Under the pieces are notes generated by a model. It made no database searches, had not been told where the DNA came from, and saw only the letters and a program-made list of their open reading frames with translations. Below, piece after piece: positions 9,701 through 16,197 of a DNA stretch of 64,000 nt. Both the position numbers and the translations under genes were made by a program. Origin of the DNA: Alphaproteobacteria bacterium (lineage in GTDB: Bacteria > Pseudomonadota > Alphaproteobacteria > Micropepsales > Micropepsaceae); NCBI GenBank assembly GCA_025924715.1, contig JAICHV010000014.1:1-64000 (forward strand). The letters run 5' to 3'. The first letter of the stretch is position 1; each line of letters begins with the position of its first letter.

Positions 9701-10128
9701 AGCAGAAACTCACGTGCGAACAGATCCATCTGGACTTCCCGGCGCTGCCGCGGGCTATAGTCCACCACGCGGTCCACCCCTACCGGCGACGGCTCCGTCG
9801 TTCGCATGAGATCGATCTGGACATCGACGGTGCCGCCCGGATCGACATCGTCACCCAGTTCGACATGCCCAAGCTCATGGGCAATTAGAAACGCTTCTTC
9901 GAACCGCGTGGCGCAACGTTCATAGACGATTAGCCTGTCCTTGGGCACATAGGTTGCCCGGCCACTGTCTAAGATTCCGGCGCCCTTGCCAGCCGGTTCG
10001 ACATCGATATCACGCCGCTTGGCCTCCGCGATTGCCAGAGCGTAGCTATCCCAAGGATCGCTTCCGGCATCAACTAAAGCGTTATGGAGTTGGGTTGCAA
10101 TCTGTCGGGCAACCTCAACGGCGTCCAT
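6742..10128 (-). CDS. ImmA/IrrE metallopeptidase domain - UvrD/Rep helicase fusion with degenerate C-terminal nuclease domain
   Basis: Very long fusion (1128 residues). The N-terminal ImmA/IrrE-type zinc peptidase has H84-E-L-G-H88, a domain usually cleaving or sensing an XRE-type repressor. It is followed by a superfamily 1 helicase: Walker A GPGTGKT (about 219-225), VLTFSNKAA, the DEYQD box, a motif resembling QSIYRFRG, and TIHGSKGLEF. The C-terminus resembles the AddB/RecB-like PD-(D/E)XK domain with four cysteines (CPRRF and CPGCPAFFIC), which in relatives hold an iron-sulphur cluster. The expected D-Y-K-T-G core reads RRVRTG here, so nuclease activity is doubtful. It starts one base after the upstream TAA. 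The neighbouring XRE-like protein is the natural candidate substrate. The role is inferred to be damage- or phage-responsive DNA processing. Confidence 0.9.
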   Translation of the reverse strand: MDAVEVARQIATQLHNALVDAGSDPWDSYALAIAEAKRRDIDVEPAGKGAGILDSGRATYVPKDRLIVYERCATRFEEAFLIAHELGHVELGDDVDPGGTVDVQIDLMRTTEPSPVGVDRVVDYSPRQRREVQMDLFAREFLLPRPRARALFLEGGMPASAIAAKLNGPFEVVAQQLFDALLLPPISFVPPGARGERPLNPEQKAAADHRGVAYLLEAGPGTGKTQTLTSRVHGLIAEGIDPRRILVLTFSNKAARELVERLAGADKSAAAAIPVSTFHGFGLDVIRRFHAELGLPKDPRLLDRTEAVELLEGEFPKMRLEHFRNLYDPSQVITDILPAISRAKDEVVSHEEYAALAQKMTAKGPSEAADKAGEVAQVYALYEQLKAQRQSVDFGDLVSLPVRLLEGDETIRAHFQAQYDHVLVDEYQDVNRSSVRLLTALRPDGHNLWVVGDAKQSIYRFRGASSFNMSRFGGDDFKGGERGRLKINYRSCGEIVDTFGAFAADMKAAIGDSSLSAERGDGGNPPLHRTIREGAEQAAALADMIEALRAQGLSYRDQAILCTGNEKLSEFARDLERLGIPVLFLGSLFERPEVKDMLALLSLLTDKRAMGLVRIATWPEFAMPLQDVGLVMDHLRTAESEPLVWLENIDTLEGLSAQCRASLQRLTALLAGFSPAAQPWKVLAEVLLDRCDLLKRWIASGSVRDQNRCIALWQLLNFIRVQPPAAGLPAARLLTRIRRLVRLSDDGDLRQLPAAAQGLDAIRLMTIHGSKGLEFPAVHIPGMNADTMPGNPRTPACLPPDGMVAGWEGDSLSLFKAGNAEERECLFYVALSRAKDHLVLYSAREKVGGGNRPPSAFLARLGGKVAQSAMVPTRTLPDAAEETPIGIAIAGRLRVTDAQIAVFEKCPRRFFYTYLLRTGGRRTMTPYMQLHDAVRAILDAGLEADMQEAAIAARLQDACADKGLGEEGYLEEFHVLGIGMVGYLVSTRADAIVTAGEQIIIAVANDEIIVRLDDVLLRRDGSRAVRRVRTGHLRSAESDDVAAAMFQLAANQAFPGAIVEFVHLSDQKVRPLKLSAAVLGRRKEKLSSFLTDIRAGRFPANPSPFSCPGCPAFFICGAAPDGILPKTF

Positions 10129-10129
10129 T

Positions 10130-10702
10130 TTAAGCCACTTCGTCTAAAATCTGGCCGCGAGTTTCGGCATCTACGCCGGCGTCTATAAGTGCTTGTTCAA
10201 GTGAAATTTGGCCTGTGTCGGCCGGCTTTTCGTCCGCCTTGTAACTTTTTGCGACAGCCAGACGTGGACCTGACAGCGCAGAAGTTAGATCCTCGAGAGT
10301 GGAGCTAAGGGCTTCTGCAAACTTTCGGAGAAAAGTCTTCGGTATCGAAGAAAACAATATTCTCCCGTCGCGTAACGCGGTCATGACTTGCCGCGGTATT
10401 AAAAGCGATCGAGCTATCTCACGTTGCTTCTCGACACTTAGTGAGCTCAATAAATCGACTGAGGCGGGTCGGAAAGCGAGCTCGTGTTTTGTCCAGGCGG
10501 CATTAATTAGTGCATCATCTTCCGCATCTAGCTCCGAACTCTCTGAGTTAGAGATCAGATCGATTTGTTGAGCCAAATCTATTAGTGCTGAACTATGCTC
10601 AGGGTATTCACGAAGATAGCGTTCAAGGGTCCTGCGGTCATTGGAAGGCTCGACGGAGAACGCCCCTAAAATATCGTCGCGTGTGGTTAGCCTGTTCGTC
10701 AT
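10130..10702 (-). CDS. Putative DNA-binding/XRE-like partner of the ImmA-helicase
   Basis: A 190-residue protein I cannot assign to a named family. The middle (about residues 85-125) contains a helical stretch with a helix-turn-helix look: REIARSLLIPRQVMTALRDG, then a segment ending in FLRKFAEAL. This resembles the short XRE-type regulators that accompany ImmA/IrrE peptidases. The rest is acidic and helical, ending in a stretch resembling a small UBA/CUE-like tail (SLEQALIDAGVDAETRG). It overlaps the sigma-like gene by four bases (ATGA) and stops one base before the ImmA-helicase gene. It may be the repressor or antitoxin cleaved by the ImmA domain, or an anti-sigma-like partner of the upstream protein. 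Both ideas rest on position only. Confidence 0.6.
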   Translation of the reverse strand: MTNRLTTRDDILGAFSVEPSNDRRTLERYLREYPEHSSALIDLAQQIDLISNSESSELDAEDDALINAAWTKHELAFRPASVDLLSSLSVEKQREIARSLLIPRQVMTALRDGRILFSSIPKTFLRKFAEALSSTLEDLTSALSGPRLAVAKSYKADEKPADTGQISLEQALIDAGVDAETRGQILDEVA

Positions 10703-11496
10703 TGCTTTGCATCCGATGCAAGCGCCTTGCGAATAGCCTCGTAAGCCTTGTCGCGATGCGCGCGAATGGTTTTTTCGACTTTCCCGAGCGTCTTGGCGAT
10801 CGTTATCGCGTATGGGTCTGTCGAATCTATCGGGACGCCTCGGCCTATCATCGTAACGATCCTGCTTTGTTCTGGTGGTAAAGCATCTATCGCTGCATTG
10901 AGGCGGAACCGGTAATCGGCTTCGTTTATTTTTTCAGGGCTAAAAGGGTCCTCGTGGCCTAGGGCCCTGTTTACCTCGGGCGAGGGCTCGTTAGTTTCCT
11001 CATTAATTTCAAGGGGAACCGAGCGGTTTTCGGCCGCCCAGGCCTGTTCCCTCGCATCTCGCCGCAGGTTCGCGACCGCACCATCGAACCTCAATTCGTA
11101 ATAATCAAGGCGCTCGTCATATCCTTGCCGATCCAGCGCAAGCATTTCGCAGAAGAAGCCGAAGGCCTGGTCGCGGATCTGGCTATTGGTGACAGATTCG
11201 ATCTCCTTAACCCCTTTGCGGGAGTGCGATCGCGGTAAGGCCTTCAGAACCCTGCCTGCGAGAGTCTTGTACAGCCGCTCGAAGAAGGCGTCAGAGTTGT
11301 CGCGTTTTCGGGCTCGTACCAGATACATAAGGCATTCGCTCGGCACGTATCCCGGATCGCTCCTATCGGTGATAGTGCAGCGGCGCACAAGGTCGTCACG
11401 AGATAATTCAAGGAGTTCCGCCAAGGCCAATAATATCGGGCGTGGACGCGTGTAGAGCACGCCTTCTTTTGTCCTTTTCTGTAAGGGTTCGATCAC
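10699..11496 (-). CDS. Sigma-70 region 4-like regulatory protein
   Basis: First gene of the eight-gene operon (265 residues, GTG start at 11496 with only a G-rich stretch upstream). The C-terminal 75 residues look like sigma-70 region 4: IDALPPEQSRIVTMIGRG, then IAKTLGKVEKTIRAHRDKAY, i.e. a helix-turn-helix that would read a -35 element. The N-terminal two thirds (with LYKTLAGRVLKALPR and QAFGFFCEMLALD) show no clear region 2, so it may be an atypical ECF-like sigma or a transcription regulator borrowing region 4. As head of an operon with an XRE-like and an ImmA-type protein it is a good candidate for self-regulated induction. Codon use seems slightly more AT-rich than the genes downstream. 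Confidence 0.65.
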   Translation of the reverse strand: MIEPLQKRTKEGVLYTRPRPILLALAELLELSRDDLVRRCTITDRSDPGYVPSECLMYLVRARKRDNSDAFFERLYKTLAGRVLKALPRSHSRKGVKEIESVTNSQIRDQAFGFFCEMLALDRQGYDERLDYYELRFDGAVANLRRDAREQAWAAENRSVPLEINEETNEPSPEVNRALGHEDPFSPEKINEADYRFRLNAAIDALPPEQSRIVTMIGRGVPIDSTDPYAITIAKTLGKVEKTIRAHRDKAYEAIRKALASDAKQ

Positions 11497-11591
11497 GCTT
11501 GCCCGCCCTGGCTGTCACCTTATTGCGGACTAGCCTGTTCGGTACGTTGTAGCACATCCGCACCCTTTTTGCGAGGCGGTATCCCGGAACG

Positions 11592-11888
11592 TCAAGGCGA
11601 CGGCGGTTGCTTTTGCGACCGAAAGGCAATCCCCCTCGCTTCGAGGTCTTCCATGATTTGGAGCAAATGGATCAGCGATCGGCCCAACCGCTCCAGGCGG
11701 GCGACCACTAGAGTATCGCCAGACCGCAGCTCCTTCAGGGCCCGAGCGAGCTCTGGCCTTTCCCGGTTGGCGCCGGACTCCTGTTCGAAGAAAAGTAGGT
11801 CGCAGGGGACGGCGGGCAGGGCCGCCTTCTGAGCTTTGCCATGCAGATCGTCAGTCGAAACGCGGGCGTAGCCGATCTGGCGGCCCAT
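11592..11888 (-). pseudogene. Truncated serine resolvase/invertase (Pin/Tn3-type N-terminal domain)
   Basis: The N-terminus reads MGRQIGYARVSTDD with the catalytic Ser in R-V-S-T. It is followed by SGANRERPELARAL, LRSGDTLVVARLERLGRSL and LEARGIAFRS, all classic resolvase catalytic-domain motifs. The frame then ends in KQPPSP after 98 residues, whereas intact members run to about 180-200 residues with a long E-helix and a helix-turn-helix. Nothing recognisable of the C-terminal part follows downstream. It is probably a remnant of a transposon or integrated element, sitting right at the change from the GC-rich operon to the AT-rich accessory block. Confidence 0.8.
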
Positions 11889-12231
11889 GGCCCTCCCTTT
11901 TCCCAGATTCTCGGTATCTTGGGAGGCCAGGCGATGGCTGTTAAATATTGGAGGTGATCACGAAACAGGTGTCTGGTGCCACAGTATCAAGCTAAACAGC
12001 GCTTGAGCACCCGCGCTGCCGGTTCGAGCGAAATGATGACTGGAACAATGCGATAAATCGCATAACTAACCTGACGTAAGTACCCGGTATACCTGAATGC
12101 GCTCATTGATAAAGTATTTGGGGAAACTGACTGAGCAATGCTATTTCATTTTTTTAGCGGCGGGAGGCCGCGGATCTTTAGATAACGCCTGACTTCGTTC
12201 ATTCGAGGGGCAAAAGGTAACGATTGATACG
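11889..12231. other. Intergenic, no gene recognised
   Basis: About 340 bases between the resolvase remnant and the MarR-type gene. No convincing coding frame, RNA or repeat is seen. It marks where the sequence becomes clearly more AT-rich and should contain the MarR promoter. Confidence 0.4.
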
Positions 12232-12648
12232 ATGCCGTACCCACTAGATGAGCTTTTGTACAACGCTACCAATGCTTTACTTTCCCAAATACAGCACGAC
12301 TTGGTTGTAGCGGGTTTCTTGGATGTCCCGCGCGAAGGAATTTATCTTCTGGTTGCGGTCTCACAATCTGAAGCCTGCGCAAGCGAACATGCGTCTGAAT
12401 TGGGCGTTTCAAGACAAGTGGCTAACCAAACATTCAATACATTAATTCAACGCCGTTACCTCCGGCGACTAGCGGATCCGTTAGACGGCCGGAGATATGT
12501 CTTATCGCTCGACACCCGAGGAAAGTTAGCTAGTCAGATCGTGCTAGCCACCATTAAACGCGTTAACAGAACAATTGCGACCATAGTGGGTGGCGTGCCC
12601 CTCTCCTCAGCGAAAACTACTCTAGAATTTCTTGCACAGCTCAAGTAG
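12232..12648 (+). CDS. MarR-family winged-helix transcriptional regulator
   Basis: A 138-residue protein with the MarR layout: N-terminal helix (PLDELLYNATNALLSQIQ), a helix-turn-helix around ASELGVSRQVANQTFNTLIQ, and a wing (RRLADPLDGRRYVLSLDTRG), then a C-terminal dimer helix. It probably binds a palindrome near its own promoter and controls nearby genes in response to a small ligand. The start is the ATG at 12232; an A/G-rich AAAAGG lies about 14 bases upstream, a little far. It is a lone plus-strand gene beside the minus-strand export cluster, so it could be the regulator of that cluster, but no operator was identified. Confidence 0.8.
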   Translation: MPYPLDELLYNATNALLSQIQHDLVVAGFLDVPREGIYLLVAVSQSEACASEHASELGVSRQVANQTFNTLIQRRYLRRLADPLDGRRYVLSLDTRGKLASQIVLATIKRVNRTIATIVGGVPLSSAKTTLEFLAQLK

Positions 12649-13148
12649 CAGGCCGCAAGCGAATTACATATAGCAGTGTCACCCGGGAAATCCACGGCGA
12701 GAGTTTGGTCAGGGAGGGGGCGGTGCGCGACAAGGTGATAGTAAATATCAAGGCCAAGGCTCAGTTCGCCCTCAGCAGCCCTGTCGAAGGAACATCTAGC
12801 ATGAGGCCTTCGACGCTAAAGCCGGCGTTTCCTTCGAAAAAATGGCAGCCACAGCGAAAATCTTCTGGGCGACGAGGTGATGTCTAAGCTAGGGCGGCGA
12901 TAATCTTTTATTGACAACCAACCAAGCCAAGACAGCGAGTTCAACCAGGATTGTTCTGGTATTGGACTGTATGTAGGGCCCCTTTGTACGTCCGAGTTGA
13001 GTGCCCCCCCGCTCGGCCTGCCTTTACCGTCTGAAACGATCGCACCGGCGCTAGGCCACGGCAATACTTTCAACCGGGACCGGCCTTCTGTTCGCCCAGT
13101 CACATAACGGGCAATACTAATGGAATGATTCCTCGGATGACGCTTATG
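12649..13148. other. Intergenic, no gene recognised
   Basis: About 500 bases. Several short frames exist on both strands (for example 12705-12887 plus and 12816-13103 minus), but their compositions do not look protein-like and no start with a good ribosome site was found. It could hold remnants of a lost insertion. Confidence 0.35.
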
Positions 13149-13778
13149 TCATTGACTTTGAGTGAAGGTCCATTTGAGATTGTTCATAAACTGCGCAATC
13201 GCATTCGCCGCGTCCGTCGCGGATTCCGGATAGGTGAATCTGTATTCAACCGTCCACTTACCACCAGCATAACAAAAGACATAGGCTTCCGTTTGCACTC
13301 CTTGCAGCGGCCGATTCATAAAGTTCGGCACAGTCATGCTGTAGCGCGCATGATATCCGTTTTGAACCACACCATTTTGGATCAGAGTGATTAGATTGGT
13401 TTGCAGGCGATGAGCGGACGGATAGTCGGTTTCAATGGCCTTGACAATTTGTGCCGCTAGCGCGCCACAGAGCTTGTTCCGTACCTCTGGAGCATCTCCA
13501 GCCACGGTCGCAGGTGGCACTGGCGTAGGATAAGAATAAACCGTGCCAACAATCTCCGCTCCAGGGTGACGGCGCTGATATCCCACGCTGATGTCTGTGG
13601 CGTCTGGCTGATTTTGCCGCACGGACTCACGCCGGAAATCACCGACGATTTGCGGAAAGGTCATCCCTGACGCGGGCTGAACGTAATTACCTTGCACACG
13701 AGCACCATTGTCCTGCGCTAGGGCAGCCGCGGCCATCCCGAGAGTCAGTGTGAAAATAAGCGGCCCCTGAACCCTCAT
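13149..13778 (-). CDS. Secreted hypothetical protein
   Basis: A 209-residue protein with a clear signal peptide (MRVQGPLIFTLTLGMAAAALA, cut near A-Q). The ATG at 13778 is chosen because GAGGTGATC precedes it at suitable spacing; a GTG nine bases upstream is in frame. The mature part has two cysteines (about positions 105 and 168) that might form a disulfide, a GYQRRHPGAEIVGTVYSYP segment and a W-T-V-E-Y-R-F-T-Y strand pattern, suggesting a small alpha/beta periplasmic fold. No family was recognised. It is the last gene of the minus-strand series running from the TolC gene and may be exported or periplasmic. Confidence 0.6.
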   Translation of the reverse strand: MRVQGPLIFTLTLGMAAAALAQDNGARVQGNYVQPASGMTFPQIVGDFRRESVRQNQPDATDISVGYQRRHPGAEIVGTVYSYPTPVPPATVAGDAPEVRNKLCGALAAQIVKAIETDYPSAHRLQTNLITLIQNGVVQNGYHARYSMTVPNFMNRPLQGVQTEAYVFCYAGGKWTVEYRFTYPESATDAANAIAQFMNNLKWTFTQSQ

Positions 13779-14005
13779 TGCGATCACCTCTACGATCTAC
13801 CCACTGGCCATCAGTACGCCACCGAGTGTTACTCATGAGAATGTATTGGACGACCGTTCGGCTATCCATTGATCTCCATCCTTGTTAGCAATCTACCACG
13901 AACGTTCGCGCCGCGCGCTGCATGGTTCAGCGCCAACTCCCTTTCATCGCCAAACAATAAGGCTCGAATCAAGAACCGACGCGCTTTCAAATCGAGGGCC
14001 CTGGC

Positions 14006-14734
14006 TCAGCTCCCATAATAATAATAATACCAGCCGCCCCCACCAACATCGCCTCCGCCAACAACGTCGGCACCGCCCGGGCCAGCGCCCGGGGCATAAG
14101 GACTGAACGAGGATGGACTGAAACTGCCCAAATTCACCAACTGCTGGGCACCATTATACGCTTTCCATGTGTTAGAAGAATCCGTGTGTTCGCTAGGATT
14201 ATTAAGAACGATTTCAGTGCCTTGATGGGTATCCCGCACAGTTTCGCCCATTTGCACAGCCTGTGTGGGCTCAATATTTTGAATTACGTACCTATCTTCA
14301 CCATTGGTATAACGTGCTATAGCTGGGTCGTCAGGATTATCAACTTCTCGGTAGCTCAGCCGCTCCACATAATCGGACGGAGCTGACCAATAATCCATCG
14401 AATGATCCGCTTCGTGAACCAGCGCAAGTGCCGGTGAGAGCACGCCCGCGACATGGGAAGGATCCGCTTGGGTAACATATCCAGTCCCCGCATCAGGATC
14501 CCAATTAATGTTATTACCCGCGTGACCGTCTTGGGTAGTGTAATAGTAGCTGTCGTCGTCACTATGGTTGATTGTTATCGTCGTACCATTTTCAGACGCC
14601 AGCACGAGAGCCGTCCACGCGGAATAAGAACCCTCTGCGTCCCACATCGCAACGTTAAGTTTATCGAGATCCTGCGGAGTAGCGCCAACTACGGTAATTG
14701 GGTACACTCCACCGACGTAAACTGTATCCGACAT
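14006..14734 (-). CDS. Putative secreted zinc metallopeptidase (HExxH, M91/NleD-like) with Gly-rich aromatic tail
   Basis: A 242-residue protein starting at ATG 14734, which has a very good Shine-Dalgarno (GGAGG six bases upstream). Seen: ALVHEADHSMDYW, an HExxH zinc motif at about residues 119-123, with downstream acidic residues (ENIEP-like and MGETVRDTHQG regions) reminiscent of M91-type effector peptidases. There is no N-terminal signal peptide. The last 40 residues are Gly/Pro/Ser-rich (GGGDVGGGGW) and end in a run of Tyr followed by G-S. A leaderless protein with a Gly-rich C-terminus next to a type I secretion set is a plausible cargo. Assignment to M91 rests only on the short motif, so function is tentative. 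Confidence 0.55.
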   Translation of the reverse strand: MSDTVYVGGVYPITVVGATPQDLDKLNVAMWDAEGSYSAWTALVLASENGTTITINHSDDDSYYYTTQDGHAGNNINWDPDAGTGYVTQADPSHVAGVLSPALALVHEADHSMDYWSAPSDYVERLSYREVDNPDDPAIARYTNGEDRYVIQNIEPTQAVQMGETVRDTHQGTEIVLNNPSEHTDSSNTWKAYNGAQQLVNLGSFSPSSFSPYAPGAGPGGADVVGGGDVGGGGWYYYYYGS

Positions 14735-15347
14735 AAGGGTCCTCCAGGGGCTTGAAATGACCAGGGGTGACATTTGTATCATTACTAATCCGAATAGTAT
14801 AGGGTACGACAACATAATTAATACAAGTGACTAAAAATATTGGGATTGATGGATTTCGCATTCCGCATCGTGATTCGATTGTCGGCCAGCCGACGCGCCG
14901 CTGTGGTCTGCGGGGGGTAGCCCGAATTTTCCGCCCCTTCACTTGGAGTTCCAGGCTTATGGACTTAGTCTCAGCACCGGACGGCGATGTCCGTGAACGG
15001 GTCGACATAAACAACAGCGCAAAAGACCGCGCGACCAGCCGTTGCAAGCACGCGAGGGGCGCTGCTATTCCTGCTCTTCACCTAAGGCGCGTCCGCGCAG
15101 GGCCGGACACTGCCTCAAGCAGCCCCATCATAACCACGCGCCTGGCCTTCGAAATCTTTGCCCGGTATGAGAGCCTATCCTAGTTCGGCCATAATTTTGC
15201 GTCCTGCCCCCTTGCATCATGAGGAGTCAATACCGAACCACAAGTCTGAAAAACCCACGACATTGCAGCGCGGATCAGCGTGCCTTCCGAACCAGCCCGC
15301 TTCGAGGCGTCAGGCCAGCCACGCTTTAAATGATTCCTCGTAGCAAC
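14735..15347. other. Intergenic, possible decayed sequence
   Basis: About 610 bases. A 118-codon plus-strand frame (14827-15183) and an overlapping minus-strand frame occur, but both have odd composition and no ribosome site. The middle (14880-15150) is locally more GC-rich than its surroundings, which could be leftover sequence from an insertion. Nothing can be named. Confidence 0.35.
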
Positions 15348-15833
15348 CTATCGGCCGTTCGTGCCGAGGGCCGTAATAGAATTGGTTTCCGGATCATAGT
15401 ACGCTTGAAAAAAACATGCGCCCCCGTCGGCAACGGAAACCCACTTGTCAGATTGACCGCCCAAACAATATCCGTTGATTAAGATGTTCTTCTGGGGCGG
15501 GTGGACTCCTGCAAACTGCAAGCTGTAGCGGTCAAAGTTGGCGTAAACCTTATCTTCTTCCACAGCACGCCAGATTCTGATGTCGTCAGGGAGCTTGGCG
15601 TCTCCGGTTGGCCTGCCCTTTTTTTTCACCAACTCTAACAGCGCAGACCTCGCACTATTTGCCTCGCTCTGGGTGGGAGTCCAAAGGGGGCCTTGGACCG
15701 CTCGCCCCAGCTGATCGGCGGAAAACACGGCCAAAGCAGGATCGCTATTCGGAGTAACAGCGGCAGTCGCAACATAGGAAAGTGACTGACAAAGCAAGTT
15801 CGCCATTAATAGCCCCAAACCATTTTTTTTCAT
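15348..15833 (-). CDS. Secreted hypothetical protein
   Basis: A 161-residue protein from the ATG at 15833 (GAAGG about six bases upstream; longer in-frame starts lack this). The first about 24 residues (MKKNGLGLLMANLLCQSLSYV...) are a typical signal peptide with cleavage near A-T-A. The mature part includes FSADQLGRAVQGPLW, DIRIWRAVEEDKVYANFD and paired cysteines near ILINGYCLGG and GGACFFQAYYD, suggesting a disulfide in the periplasm. No family recognised. It lies downstream of the sulfatase in the same direction and may belong to the same transcription unit or have its own promoter in the 364-base gap. Confidence 0.55.
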   Translation of the reverse strand: MKKNGLGLLMANLLCQSLSYVATAAVTPNSDPALAVFSADQLGRAVQGPLWTPTQSEANSARSALLELVKKKGRPTGDAKLPDDIRIWRAVEEDKVYANFDRYSLQFAGVHPPQKNILINGYCLGGQSDKWVSVADGGACFFQAYYDPETNSITALGTNGR

Positions 15834-16197
15834 TGCGGCCTTCTTTATCGCATCGGCACAATATACTAACAACAATTTAAATCGAAAGATAGTTTGATAT
15901 TATCCGGACGTTTTGGAGACGTTTCCGGCTAAGCGGCTCATCTGACGATCTGCACGCCAGGAGGTTTGTTCTAACCCAGATCCCCAGTTCTAACTGGCAG
16001 CAACCGAACGAGGGGCCGCAGAAAAGAAGAATTGCAATTTCGCCTTCCGAAGCATGATAATTGTAATCTCCCAACAAAGGTCAACGCGTCCGGCTACCCG
16101 GAACTCCCCACGTCATTTGTCAACCCCCTTGTCGTAGAAGCAGACCGACTCCGCTAGGCTCCGGCCTCGCAAGATGTTCCAATTCAACTTTTGGCTC
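15834..16197. other. Intergenic, probable promoter region
   Basis: About 360 AT-rich bases between the sulfatase stop and the small secreted protein. No supported gene; probably holds the promoter of the small secreted protein. No clear terminator hairpin was found. Confidence 0.35.

Noticed and set aside
12705-13103. Short frames on both strands in the gap after the MarR gene
   Set aside because: No start signals, no recognisable protein features; overlapping frames in both directions.
14827-15183. 118-codon plus-strand frame
   Set aside because: Arg/Ser-rich irregular composition, no ribosome-binding site, no family; treated as possible decayed sequence.
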